A stretch of DNA of 64,000 bases from Nymphaea colorata (lineage: Eukaryota; Streptophyta; Magnoliopsida; Nymphaeales; Nymphaeaceae), in NCBI RefSeq assembly GCF_008831285.2, contig NC_045145.1, positions 3,388,723 to 3,452,722 of the forward strand, written 5' to 3'. Position numbers and translations under genes: made by a program. Below the pieces are notes generated by a model. It was given only the letters and a program-made list of their open reading frames with translations. It made no database searches and was not told the origin of the DNA. Each line of letters starts with the position of its first letter. Position 1 is the stretch's first letter. Below, piece after piece: positions 1 to 11,750 of this stretch.

Positions 1-620
1 AGACAGTAGTTAAGTTTCGGTTTTGGTGAAGTCGAAAAATGAAACGAGCTTGGGAGAAAAAAGTATTCAAAAGAACGAAAAAGAAAAATACTTGAATATG
101 AGAGGAATAAAGAGAAAGAGAGAAAAAAGAGATTTTGAAAATCACAAAACAAAAGAATTAAAAGGGAGATATATATATATATATATATACACATATGAAA
201 GCTTATAAAAACAAAGTATAAATCAAATAAAAAGGGCGAAAAAGATTTTAAAAAGAGAGAGATTTTATAGTTGAATATACGTATACATATTTATATGTAC
301 ATATACGAGAATTTGTAAAAGAATATGTTAAATCATAAAAACAAAAGGACAAAGAAAAATAGTCATGTGCACGTATACGTATATAACATGTATATACACG
401 TCTTTATAAGAATTGAAATAAAAAAAATAACTTAAAAATATCCAACTTTGATTTTTTTAAGTATGTCGGAGAGGAACTTAGGCTCATGCAAGAGCCTATG
501 CTAAGTCTCCAAGGCCTCATTAAAAAGGGTTCTTGCTTTCAATTTTTTTTTGGAAAACATGATCATAAATATGTAAACATAAAACCATAATTATGACAAG
601 AAAATCGATTTATCCCACAA
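1..620. other. AT-rich spacer, no gene
   Basis: No coding structure is visible. The stretch is purine- and A-rich, with a short AT dinucleotide run near 169-189 and several ATAC/GTAT-rich patches. The only open frame is a low-complexity Lys/Glu-rich one ending in the AT run, which I take as non-coding. Confidence 0.6.
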
Positions 621-633
621 TTAGGCTCCGTTT

Positions 634-780
634 GATGCACAGGGATTCACTGTGCATCAGGGTAAATTTGTCGAACTTGTACGGCTTTTGTGATTCCAGC
701 AAGCAGGTTTTTCCCCTTGGTAAAAGGTTGGATCCAGGGTAAAATTACCCTGGAAAAAAGTTGGACCCTAGAGGGTCTGA
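634..780. repeat. Left subterminal palindromes of the Harbinger-like element
   Basis: A hairpin GATGCACAG...CTGTGCATC sits directly inside the left end (perfect 9-bp stem, 7-bp loop). A second near-palindrome, CCAGGGTAA-AA-TTACCCTGG, lies near 733-752. A near copy of the second one recurs close to the right end, which ties the two ends into one element. Confidence 0.55.
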
Positions 781-1060
781 CTTTTTGGCGGAGACAAATT
801 TTCTGCCCGTTAGGCATCCTCATCACCATCATTCGCTCCAGCCTCCAGCCGTCGTCCGCTCGCCGTGCTCTCCACCACCGACGCTGGTCTGCCTCCAGCC
901 ATCGTCGTGGTATTTCGAAGAAGTTGAAGTACGCTATCCCTATTCTGCGTTCTGTATTTTTCTATTCATCGCCATCTGCTTTTTTCCTTCCGCTGCTTCA
1001 TGGGTGATCCTTGCCTTCTTCCGTCCTCAATCTGGATGGCTCTAGATGGTCAATTCTTGT
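690..1060 (+). other. GC-rich leader-like segment inside the element
   Basis: A C/T- and CCG-rich stretch in AT-rich surroundings, resembling a plant 5' untranslated first exon. It has overlapping open frames in more than one phase, and none resembles a known protein. It may be the captured promoter/leader of one of the source genes, but the source cannot be named. Confidence 0.3.
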
Positions 1061-1663
1061 TTTAGAAAGACAATGAACTTAAAGATTCCTGTTGTACTCA
1101 GATTTCTTAATCAAATCTGTTTTAGGCAATCCCAACCAAGACTACACACTTAGTGGATATCCCTATCAATGGAAACTTTTCCCTCTTTAAAAGCTTGTCC
1201 CCCTGATTTCTGTGCAGTGGGTTCCAACTGCCCACTCAAGACCACTTGCTTGCAGTGGGCTGGAGGCAATGCCGCCTACCTTGGAAACCATGCTAGTGAC
1301 CTCCATATTAACGCCAACATGTTGTCTGATCTCTGCCACAGTTGTAGAAATCTTATGGCCACTTTACAATAGGACTGACTTTTGTCATGCTTCATTTATC
1401 GTTTTGAACGTTCTCTTAACTTCAGGAGCAAGAAAAACAGGGCTTCCAATGGTTGAACTACCAACATACTGAATCTAGAATTTCAGTTGTTAATACAGTA
1501 TGATATGATACAATGACCAAAAAGATATCCCTATATGCATATTTTGATGATGGCCTGTGGCCCTACCTTCCTTGAATCAGGCCATTGTATCTGGGGTCGC
1601 AAGAGCAGCCTTTGGTAAGAATTATGTCTGGGACATGTTAATTTAAAGAGTGCACTTTTCTAG

Positions 1664-2500
1664 GTCAGCATTTATCACTGCAAACGTTTGTGTGATGATT
1701 TTTGTCATCATAGCGGGTAGTGTCCTTGGATTTCCAATGGGTAAGGGAAAAGTGCACTCTAGATGGTTATGCACTTTTTACTTTTTCTCCTATATGCACT
1801 GGAACTATTTTTATGAGAAATTCTCAATTTATTTCTTGGTTTTGTTGAAGGTTCTTGTTGTGGTTCTAGGTACTTTCCTTTTGGAGTTAATGGGATGCTT
1901 GCTGGATCCGCTACTGTTTTCTTTGCATATATAGGCTTTGATGCGGTTGCAAGCACGGCTGAGGAGGTATATTGCTATTTACGTAATTATGAATGCCCTT
2001 CAATGCATTTTTGCTTCATTCCATGTGACAAAAATTGTTGAAGTTGGATATAGCAGAAACAATTCGTTATTAACTTTCATAGGCACTTGTTAGTCAAAGC
2101 TTTTATTGTAAATATAGCCTGATATTTGTAGTCAGTAGTCACTTCATGCTTGACGCTCATCCTATCTTGCAGGTGAAGAATCCACAACGTGATTTGCCAT
2201 TGGGAATTGGAATCGCATTATCCCTATGCTGTGTCTTGTACATGCTGGTATCTGTGGTTATAGTTGGTTTGGTGCCTTATTATGGAATGGATCCTGACAC
2301 ACCAATTTCATCTGCTTTCTCCAGCCATGGGATGCAGTGGACAGTGTAAGTCAGCTTCAATGGAAATCGTGTTGTTTTTTGTAGGTTAGCCAAATGACTG
2401 TGGTTGGCTTAATTCATCTGCGTTTTGTTTTAGGTACATTATCACTGCCGGTGCAATTACTGCTCTCTGTGCAACATTGTTGGGTTCAATCCTTCCCCAG
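1664..2500 (+). pseudogene. Cationic amino-acid transporter (CAT) fragment
   Basis: Exon-like blocks at 1664-1740, 1870-1966, 2173-2345 and 2434-2500 encode a transmembrane stretch of the plant CAT family (APC superfamily, H+-coupled basic amino-acid uptake, often vacuolar). Recognisable motifs are NVCVMIFVIIAGS, GMLAGSATVFFAYIGFD, ASTAEEVKNPQRDLP and GLVPYYGMDPDTPISSAF, ending at GSILPQ. Splice acceptors flank the blocks. The last donor is GC (GCAAGT) instead of GT. The 5' half of the transporter, a short piece between the first two blocks, and everything after ILPQ are missing, so no functional carrier can be made. The intact CAT family has about 600 residues; only about 135 remain. Introns are kept, so the copy came from genomic DNA. 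Confidence 0.85.
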
Positions 2501-3048
2501 GCAAGTTCTTCGCAGCTTGAACAAATAGTTAACCAATGAGATTGCATACCATTGCAATTATTTAGTAATCATGTATTTGCTTGTTTTTTGTCCTGTACAT
2601 GTAAAACATGTGTTGGAAACAACGTTAATGATTTGTGCTTACTGCCTTTTTCATTTTCATGAAATTAGAAATTAGTGTCCAGGTGCATTTTCTGAATTTT
2701 TTTCATACATATTAGGTTCATCTGTCAATTTTTGACATTTTTTTAGTTTAATTTTTTGAAAGTACATCCTCTGTGTGTGTTTATACATTCTTGCAGTCCT
2801 CTTCCAAAAATTTTTCTAATGGTTTTGTTAGTTTTTCTGTGGATTTTAGTCTTTGGTGGTTTGATCCCACAAGCTCCCCTGATTGAAGCTTCAGTTGATT
2901 TGAGAAATTTTTATTTGTTTGTTCAAGATTGTGGAGTTAGTTGCACTACTTAGAATTTCAACTAAAAGTTGCAAGTTTGTAGTGAACATTTGTTTTAGCA
3001 GCATTAATCTTTGTATAAACTAATGTTTCTGTATTCCATAACTTGTAG

Positions 3049-3138
3049 ATGATTCCAGTGGCTTTGAACGATGTAGCGTTTTCAACACACGCGGTTCTAC
3101 TGACAGGATTCACAGTTTTGCAAGTTTTAATCTATGAA
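3049..3138 (+). pseudogene. Cystinosin-homologue exon fragment
   Basis: A 90-bp exon-like block, preceded by TTGTAG and followed by GTAATT, encodes 30 residues including MIPVALNDVAFSTHAVLL and VLIYE. This matches the middle of plant cystinosin homologues (PQ-loop lysosomal/vacuolar cystine transporters, seven membrane spans). No neighbouring cystinosin exon is recognisable. Finding it about 550 bp after a CAT fragment, in the same orientation, shows that two source loci were joined here. Confidence 0.75.
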
Positions 3139-3424
3139 GTAATTGGATCATCTAACGGAACCTTCTTTTTTTGCTGTCTTCTCCTGGTTTTCGTGCAGTT
3201 TTATAGAGGATGGCTTGTTATCAGTTTTAACAGATGATGTTTACAACTTTCTAGCGTTTATGTTGTACATTACACAGGGTTTTATGTAATAACTCTATTA
3301 TTGAATGGCTTTAAATATTTTTTCCATGGCTGAATTGCATATCTATGTGTAGGTGGTGGACGGTCGGTTGCAGTTTTTGACCATGACAAAAAACGGTCAA
3401 AAAAATTTTTCTTGAAAAAATTTT

Positions 3425-3589
3425 CCTGCCTATCAAAATAGGCATTCTTTCCCCTTCAAAAAAGTTCCAGACCATCAAACATGGTCTGAAACAAGAAGAA
3501 GGGAATTTTACCCTTCTGTCATTTTTTCAGGGTAAAATTACCCTAGAAAAAGTTCCCCCTCTAAAAAATCGGTGCCATCAAAAGTGACC
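3425..3589. repeat. Array of short palindromes at the right element end
   Basis: Four successive small hairpins: GCCTAT-CAAA-ATAGGC, AGACCAT-CAAAC-ATGGTCT, a GGTAAAATTACC-type palindrome (near copy of the one at 733-752) and GGTGCC-ATCAAAA-GTGACC, the last being part of the terminal repeat. Three share a loop built on ATCAAA. This looks like a subterminal protein-binding array. Confidence 0.5.
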
Positions 3590-3592
3590 TTA

Positions 3593-4989
3593 GGTATGAA
3601 AGTGAAATGGAGAGCAACATAAGAAAACACACATTGGGGTTCCTAATCGGATGTTTAAGAAAAAAAACTGAGCACGAAAATTACATGAAGATGCACTTTA
3701 ACATTTATATCTCCGTGAAGGGCTTTCCCAACCTAAAAAATCAACATAAGATTGAAGAAGTCTCAACCAACCACTCATTTTCACCGTGCATTTGCTCATT
3801 AATTAAGGAAAAAATAATACACCATGGATAAACATAATCTTCAACATAAACGATGAATAAAACAATGTAACAAACATATTTTTGGAAATAAATGAAGAAA
3901 TGAGATTTATTTCGCCTTACTCATACTCCCCGTGCACTCAAGAGTAGCTTTCGACTCTCGAGAGGAAATCTTTAGAGGGCTATGGGGAAGTTGCAAGAGG
4001 AAATGAAAATAAAATAGAAATAAGAGGAAGACTACATTCTAAGCCAAGGTCTCAAGTCATCCAGTCAACCCGCGCTTTTTTGAAGAATTCTGCACCCATG
4101 GGCATATGGCCTTGGCAGGCCTTCCCTTGCTGCCGTCCTCGAATATAGATGATATTAGAAATAAGCCTCCTCCTTTGAATGGTTCTAGGATCACCTTGGA
4201 TGAAGCTCCAAAATGATGAAAATATCCCCCCCAAGAGGTCTCAATGTGCTCTTTTGAATAGTTTGAACTTGGAGAAGCTTGCATCCAAGGTTGGAGAAGA
4301 GGAGAAATGTAAAGAGAGATATAATGAAAAATTTAGATTTTTAAGTGAGAAAGCAATGAAGGTTTCCCAAGGGTTAGCTCATGCCCAAGAGAGAAGATTA
4401 TAGGGGCATTTATAAAAGGTTTTGGAGTCAAAACTCAAAATTTGAAGTTTTTTAAATTTCACAAAATCTTCACGAGAATTTCAAGTATTTTTAAATGTTT
4501 TTTTATTTTTCTTTTTAAATAAACTTTGATTAAGTTGGATTAGCCCTTATCCGTGCAAATATCTCTTTGGTGTCCAGGGAGGGCTATTGCCAACAACAAG
4601 GCCAAAACCGTTTCTCAAGTGGTGGTTTTTGACCCAAAATAGGATCTGCACCATGTGCAAGCCCTGTGCCGATGCATTGCACTTAGCAGCGCGCACGCCG
4701 ATTCTTTATAATGGGGGGAAAATGCCCCCTTTATTGTCTTGTCTGGACCAATGAGGGGCGGATTCACCTCCCTAACCTAAAAAGAGGGCTGTTCATAAAA
4801 ATATTAACAAAAATCATATTTTAAATATGCAAAAATGGTTTTTGTTACAAATGGGGAGGCTGACACTGTTTTAAGTGACTCTGGGCCTTTTTTAGATTCA
4901 GATTAGGTTCAATTGGTCGCAGACACGTTCTAGTGAGTGGTTTAACGTCAAAAACGTATTTTTGGTGTGAGAACAAAACATAAAACAAA
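3593..4989. other. Spacer, no recognisable gene
   Basis: I see no gene or family match. Short open frames near 4050-4400 overlap on both strands and show no conserved motif. The sequence is mixed AT-rich with a GC-richer patch at 4560-4760. Confidence 0.5.
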
Positions 4990-6330
4990 GGGAGGGTCCG
5001 TGCATGTGTGTGTAGCGCTTGGTAGCATCAAATTTTGTTGGTTCAATCTCGGCTTTGGATTTTGGTTTGAAATTCTCAATTTAGATCTTAACTCAGGTTT
5101 TTGGATCTAATTCGGATCCAAGAGTTGGATTTTAGATTTGAATTTTGTGTTTGGGTTCGGACATGGGTTTAGAGATTTATTTTGGATTGAATAGCCATGA
5201 ATTTGTTTTGGAACTTTGATTAGGTAGTTGAAATTTGGATTTCAAATAAAGTTTGGATAATTGAAGCTTAGCTAGGGACTTTTGGAATTGAGAATTGGAC
5301 TTGGAATCTAAAAATTTGAGCTAGGAACGACTAGAAAATTTGCGCTAGAATTTTGGAGATAGTTTGGGTTTTGGGATTTGAAACCGATTGGAAAATTTCT
5401 TGGGAGCCTTTGAACTGGAATTTGGTTTAGAAGCCAAAATCTAGAAATTGGATTTGAAATAATTTGAGAAGCGAATCTTGGAGGTCAAAATTTTGGGCTT
5501 TAGAATTATTGGGACTCGACAACCTCAAAATTTTTGAAAAAATATTCGGATTTGAGCATTAGTGCTTCAAAATTTTGCTCCCAAAATGGGTACTGAAAAT
5601 TGGATAATCTAAATCGTAGTCATGAGGAATTTTCTTGATTTTTGGATAATTGGAATTTCGGTTTGGGAATTTTGAATAACTTTGGATGTTCGTTAGACTC
5701 TAAGATTTTTTAGATATTTTTTTTCGAAATCCTGAATTTTTTTTGAGACTTTGGTTAAGGTCATGAAAATTTCTTGATTTTGACTAGATTGTAGATTGAG
5801 AATTAATTCCAAGATGAAATTGATTTTGAGAAAATCCCAATCATTGAATCCATTTTAAATCGACTTTAAAAGTTCTCAGTTTTTGTAGTTATTTTGAGAA
5901 ATTTTTGTATTTTTCCTCAAAAAATAAGTGAAGTATTTAAGTTTTTCTCGTAATATGACTTGACTTGATCACGGTAACAACTCCAACTCGACTCGCTTAA
6001 GTTTAGGGATTAAATTTTAGGAAATGCTTTCTTGGCCAGGAAAATCGCATTTTTGAATTTCTCTAGGTCTCTTTGGGACGAAGTTCTTCCTTTTAGAAGC
6101 TTGGTTTTGATTAGAATGCTGGATTTTTGTAAAGTTAATAGTTTTTGGAATAGCTTGAATTTTGGAAATACGTATTTCCAAATGTACTTTGTAAAAAATC
6201 GGATTCTTTTTGTAGTTATTGGTTTCGACTACCCATTGGGCCAAAATCCTTGCATTTCGATCAAGAGATTCCTAACTAAATTAGGCATTTTGGTTATTGC
6301 TGTTTTTCAAAAACATAGAAATTTCTGAAA
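4990..6330 (+). repeat. Dispersed repeat, copy 1
   Basis: A T/G-rich block (TTTGGATTTG-like runs) that is clearly homologous and in direct orientation to 20440-22235. Shared landmarks are the stretch from 'attgaagctta' through 'gatagtttgggttttgggat' and 'gccaaaatctagaaattgga' (near 5256-5460), and the segment after 'ttaggaaatgctt' near 6018. It carries no coding sequence. It is probably part of a long terminal repeat or a non-autonomous retroelement, but I see no TG...CA ends or primer-binding site. Confidence 0.6.
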
Positions 6331-6849
6331 ATTTTTAGAAATCGAAATAAGCTTGATTTGATTGCTTTTTCCATTTATAAGATGGACTGCGCTCATGACT
6401 TGAGTTGGGGAATGGATTTGGTTAGCTATGGAGTCGGATCCACCTGCCCCATTCAAAACAGAGTTTAGGTTTGGATTGATGGTGTAAATCTCGAGAATGC
6501 ATGCACATATGCTTTTCACATATACATTTTTGTGTGGCGACCCAACTAGACATCATTCCTAGCTTTTAAGAAACCCTACCCCACACGTTGGCTCGCTTTC
6601 TTATGTAGGAAACTGCGATAAATACATATACGTGTTATATTTTTTACTATATATATTATATAATATACGTATCTTAGTATTATAATAATAACATAACATG
6701 TACATACGATGTTTATAACATATTATGTTTACAACTTATATTATATTTTGGTCACATAATGTATATAATATACTATATACATTATTATGCTATACATCAT
6801 TCCAATAATAAAATGGATTAGTGCCTCGCTAAAACTTCTTAGTCCGCTG
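6331..6849. other. AT-rich spacer
   Basis: No gene is seen. 6620-6800 is extremely AT-rich with TATA/ATAT blocks. The segment near 6535-6600 may be a further remnant of the preceding repeat. Confidence 0.4.
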
Positions 6850-7470
6850 GTGGTCAGACGCATCCGACTAAAATGTTATTGATTCGCACCCGACTCGCGT
6901 TTGACGCGAGTCCGGTGCGGTGTCTGTGCATTTTTGTCCTTTCTTTTAATTGTAATGAAAAACTATGGCGGGCACGACTTTTTCGTTTTTTCCCTTTGCT
7001 AACGCCTTCAGCCTTCTTAGTTCTCTCTCTCTCTGCTGCGATCCCTTCCACCGGCGGTAGCTTCCTCCCTGAGTGTCCGGCGACCGGTGTTGGCACTTGG
7101 CTGCGATCGTCTTCTTCCGGCTGCATCAAATTAGTTCAGGTAGTTTGTTTTTTCCAGCCGTCTGTCTCCCTCCATTGTTTTCCCCATTTCATCTTCTTCC
7201 TCAACCCTCTTTCAATGCCCTTGTTTTCTCTCGGTTTATTGTTACAGCCATTGCCTTTCCTTGCATAGCAGAAGGATTTCCTTGTGCGTGGAACTTGACC
7301 CACTCGGTTGCCTGCAGAAAGCGAGAGCAAGTGCTGCCACTCTTTGTACCCAAGGTATTGCAGAGTTCCACGATCAGATATTTTTTTCTCCTAACCCGAA
7401 GGGATGCAGTTATCTTTAGTGTTAGGGTTTCTCTTTTGTGCTTGGATTGATGTATCTCGTTTATTTGTTT
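6850..7470 (+). other. Orphan 5'-leader-like segment
   Basis: A GC- and CT-rich stretch, with TTCTCTCTCTCTCTGCTG near 7020, CCGGCGACCGG and a CTTCTTCCGGCTGC tract, looks like a plant transcription start region and untranslated first exon. A possible splice donor follows CCCAAG near 7351 (GTATTG), and an intron-like T-rich stretch with 'agggtttctc' follows. No coding exon of any recognised gene comes after it; the next gene is the UGT pseudogene 1 kb away. It may be a detached or captured 5' end. Confidence 0.3.
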
Positions 7471-8427
7471 CTCCGATCATGAATCGAGTTTTTTGTTGCT
7501 CTAATGATCTGAAATCTTGATTGGAAACTCGGAATTCGTCTGAGATCATGAGGGATTTGGGGCTAATTGTTTCGGTAGCCTTCAGAAATTTAGGTGTATC
7601 ACCTGAAAACCTGTTTCCTAGGTTTCAGGTTTGGATGTATAGATTATTAAGCAGGGCGGATTAGTGCCATTTTGATCAGCCTTTACTTTGTAAACTTATG
7701 TAAACTCCATGCACCGACAGTCTTTGTGTCTTACATAGAGTGGTTCATAAACTAGATACTCAATGATACTGAAAATTGTTAATAAGGGAAAGCAGGACCT
7801 TTTATTTACACAAAGCAAGATCGCTTTAGATGAGCAAGAACTGTTAGCTATTATGAGAAAATGTTTATTGTGGATTCCTTGGAGGTTTTTTTTTTGTCAT
7901 ATATATTATATACATATTATTATTATTACAATAAATTAGTAATAATAATAATAATAAATACTCTCGCCGCACCGCCGCACTTAAATTTTTTGAAATGTGC
8001 CGCGCCGGCACCCGCACCAGCACCCACACCACGCACCTTGGTGGCATGCTTAACCTCAAGTTTTTTGAGTCGTTCGTGTGCAGCCCTACTTCTAGGTAAT
8101 GCTTTCCTAAAAAAAGTTGGAAAAGAGTCGGAGGTTTTAATGTAGAAAACAAAAGAAGACATATTCATGTGATCAAAGGCAAACTACATATTAAAGAGGC
8201 AACCGGACATGCATATTTGAACAGTAGATTTCTTTCACTTCGGATCCCACACAACCCTCGGATCTTCCAAGGCTACCAATCACCTCCTTATTAGCAGATC
8301 TTCCATGTTGGCTCTTGAAAGTTTCCCCTTCTACCAACATATAACCAGGTTTGGTTATTAACTTGCCCTTCAATTCAATAGCTTTCCAACATTCTTATCT
8401 GTAGCAGCCGTCACCGAGTCGTGCACT
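7471..8427. other. Spacer with ATT/AAT microsatellite
   Basis: No gene is seen. An imperfect trinucleotide tract of ATT and AAT units lies at about 7911-7962. The AT-rich block before it has TATATA patches. Confidence 0.5.
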
Positions 8428-9821
8428 ATGAACTCTAAGAAGCCATGGATTGTGATGGTTCCAAGTGCGGGCATGTGCCATATCTTGCTTTTCATCCGCT
8501 TCACTGAGACCATCGTCGAACACGGCTTCAACGTCATCTTTGTTGCCACCAAATCCACAGTATCATATGCAGAATGACACCATATTTCTGCATTCCTTTC
8601 ATCTTCTCCAGGCGTACATCCTCTATGGTACGACCCTCTTCCCCTGAATCCTAACTCTTCCCACCACAATACCACTGATCCATTCTGCCTTCAGTTTGAA
8701 ACCTTAAGCCGCTCGAAGGACGTACTTCGCCCTCTCCTAAGCCAACTTGCTACGAAGGCCCCTATCTCTGCCTTCATCTTCGACATCTTCCTTGTTTCCT
8801 GCATGTGCGACATCAGAATCACTCTATACCGAACTACGTCCTCTTCGTGTCCTCTGCAACCATGCTTGCTTTCAGCATCTGCTTCTCAAGCTCTGAACCA
8901 AGTGGCGACCTGACCGAGGAAATTCAGATACTGGGAGTCGGGGCCGTCCCGTCTTACTGTGTTCCGCCGGCCGTAAAGAACCACGAGCACCTCTTCACCA
9001 CCCTCTTCCACAAGAACAACAGAGCTCTCAACAGAGCAATTGGAGTTCTCATCAACACATTCTCCAAGTTGGAGGCAGAGTCTTTACAGGCACTCACTGA
9101 TGGGAAGCTGGCACTGATGTCGTTGCCGAGCATGTTTCCCATAGGCCCGTTGGTGGGTGGAAGGCCCGCCGGCGGCGAGGGTTGTGCCCATGTGACCGAG
9201 TGGTTCGACGAGCAGCCTGAGGGCAGTGTGCTGTATATCAGTTTTTGGGAGTCGTCACGCTCTGGCGCCTGCACAGGTTGTGGAGTTGGCTAATGGGCTG
9301 GAGATGGCTGGCTGCAACTTCTTGTGGGTGCTCAAGACCAAGATTGTGGACAAAGAGGAGAGCCAAGGGGAAGCTCAGAATGTGTTGCCTGATGGGTTTG
9401 TGGAAAGGGCTAAGGCCAGGGCCCTGGTTGTAGACAATTGGACTGACCAAGAAGAAGTGTTGGCCCATGGCTCGGTCGGTGGCTTCCTCAGTCACTGTGG
9501 TTGGAGCTCAGTGATTGAGGCAGTGTGGCATGGGGTGCCCATTTTTGAATGGCCACAGGCTGGAGATCAGCTGCTCAATGCTATGGCTGTGGAGAGGAGT
9601 GGACTGGGGATCTGGGAAAGAAGTTGGAGAGAGTGTAATGGAGGAGGGCTGCTCAAGGGCCAGGAGATTGGCAGGCAACTGAGACTGTGGATGGGAGACA
9701 AGCATCTCAATGAGAGCACGCCCAGCAGCTGCGGGAGGAGGCTAGGAGGTCGATTAGCATGGCTGGAGACTATCGTAGGACTCTGGCCGAACTCATGGGT
9801 AGATGGAAAGCAGTTGCGTAA
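8428..9821 (+). pseudogene. UDP-glycosyltransferase (UGT708-like) pseudogene
   Basis: An intronless family-1 plant glycosyltransferase, closest by eye to the UGT708 flavonoid C-glycosyltransferases, about 464 codons as is usual for the family. The N-terminus has VPSAGMCH with the catalytic-type His. The PSPG sugar-nucleotide box runs from about 9440 to 9572 (WTDQEEVLAHGSVGGF, HCGWSS, GVPIFEWPQAGDQ). The reading frame is broken by an in-frame TGA at 8575-8577, a frameshift between about 8800 and 8835, a one-base gain in the T run at 9242-9246, and another frameshift near 9705-9715. The family-like C-terminus ends at TAA 9819-9821. Homology runs from end to end, so this is a former gene that decayed by point lesions, not a captured piece. 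No product is expected. Confidence 0.88.
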
Positions 9822-11750
9822 TCTTGGATCTTGTTCTCTAAAATGTGTAGATGTGGAGGATGAAAATGGAACGTCAATAAATTTGGTGTAGAAATTTGTG
9901 TTGTAGGAATGGCTATTTTGGTGGGTTCAGAAGTATGCGGTTCAGTTGCTTTTGTTTAAGAAGCTATGTGAACTCAATTTATGCTCCTTCTGATTTGGTT
10001 TCCATCATTTGTTTCTTTGTTTCTTTTTTCATTTGAATGTAATGGCATTGCTTGTTAGGTTTCCAAAGAAAAATGTAATCACATTGCTTCAAGCATTTCT
10101 GTGTTGTTCCTTGTGCAGTGAAAATGTTTCTTGTATAATGAAAAGGTTGTAGAATTAGATTTTTCTAGCTGGCCGCACCAAACGCTGGAAAGAAATTGTG
10201 GAGGACGAGTGTTCTCTCGTCACCAGAGAACGCAAAAACTGTTCCTACAGCTTGTAACGCCCAAACAGTATGAGAGAGAGACAGAGAAAGCTGTATGAGA
10301 CATTATGCCAGAGACAACAACCAAACAGTTTTAGTTCAATGGCTAACATGTTTCTTTTTTGGTGATCTAACCTTACTTTAAGAACAGGTTGATGTAAAAC
10401 ATGTATTAGGTTGAACATTTTTTGGGGTTTAGTAGTCCTTTCTAGTAAGCAAAGATGAACAGCTCCCAGTAATATCAACATTTTACAGAACTTCACATTT
10501 TTCATAAAAACAACTAGAACCAAAGCATGCTTACGTTAAATATTTTTTTAAATATATTAACATGTTTATATTTTGTTTAAAATGTTTTAATAAAACTTTA
10601 ATGGGCTTGGTTTTTGTCCCTGACCTATTGGTATGAGAAAGAAAGACAGTGGGCCCCTCTAACCAGGTTTGGCTGGTGCAATCCTCTGTCATTCATAGCA
10701 CAAGTCCTGATTCATGCATCGGGGCACACACACACATGAACCGTGGTGCATTTGTCAGAATAGATCAATCCTAGCTGGAATGATCCAACTTTTATATATA
10801 TATATATATTGCTGATTTTTCCATTCTAGGTTGGATGGAAAAGTCTTTTGGCCTCTTACTGCACACCATTTGTTGCATTGCATTGTAATAAAAATCCAAT
10901 TTGAGAGGTGATCTAATATGTCATGTATAGCAAAACACCACAGGCCAAAAGGGCTAAGATGAGAACTTTGAAGACCCATGGTAGGGGTGGGTTTGGATCG
11001 AACTAAAACAAGGCCTGGTCTATGTTAAAGGCACCAGGTTGGCACCTGATGGGTATTTAGTATCTGACCCAACTCGGGCCCTGGACCAAGCCTATTCGAT
11101 ATCTTATTTTTAATATTATTTTATTTAAATAAATATAAAATTATATATGTTATAAAAGTATATTTTTTAATCGAGCCCAATTGTAGGCAATCCAGATGGA
11201 CTCAGGTGCGGGCTACAGTCACGCTATGGCCTGGCCAGATGCCTAGTCCTGGCCAAGATCCTTGCAGATGGGGCCATCTCGTTGTTTTATCAAGGATCAC
11301 TCTCAGTTCTAAGTTCATTTTTAGAGAAAAACATGCAAGTCTTGTACTTGGTAGATGATGACATTTGAGTATACACTATCTAAGTAATTAATAAGTATCA
11401 AACTAAACAACTTCTTAAAGGGTCTCCTCATTGAATATGAATCTATTTTTTAAAATCTAATACCTAAATGCAATCCAAGACCCAAATGATAACCCAATAA
11501 AACTGGTCCAATTGGAACACTCAGAGTTGAGCATAATAAGTTTGCTATGGGTTTTAGGCCTAGATCTCTTGGTGCCCTTAATAATTGACCCAGATGATTA
11601 GTGACATATTTGGATTGGGTTTAGATATTTGGCAAGGAAAATCTCCCACTTCATTTCTTGTCGGCCTAAACAGGAGAAGAGTTGAGGCTGGGCTCGACAC
11701 CTGAAATACTCAACTGGAGCTCGATTCCAACTCAAAAAATTAGGCTCAAG
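9822..11750. other. Spacer, no gene
   Basis: No gene is seen. 10260-10520 holds only a weak antisense open frame with no family match. A short TATATA run lies near 10794-10810. 10980-11740 is degenerate repeat-like sequence ending at the hAT insertion site. Confidence 0.5.

Larger units (their letters stand above)
621..3592. mobile_element. Tourist/PIF-Harbinger-like element carrying host gene fragments
   Basis: The left end reads GGCTCCGTTTGATGCAC (from 624). The reverse complement of the right end reads GGTCACTTTTGATGGCAC (to 3589). This is an imperfect terminal inverted repeat with the GG start typical of Tourist-like MITEs. Both ends are flanked by TTA (621-623 and 3590-3592), the target duplication of the PIF/Harbinger superfamily. 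Short inverted repeats lie just inside each end. No transposase is present, so it would be non-autonomous. Inside are exon remnants of two unrelated host genes, a cationic amino-acid transporter and a cystinosin homologue. That makes it a Pack-type element. The boundaries rest on the repeats and a 3-bp duplication only, so chance cannot be excluded. Confidence 0.6.
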
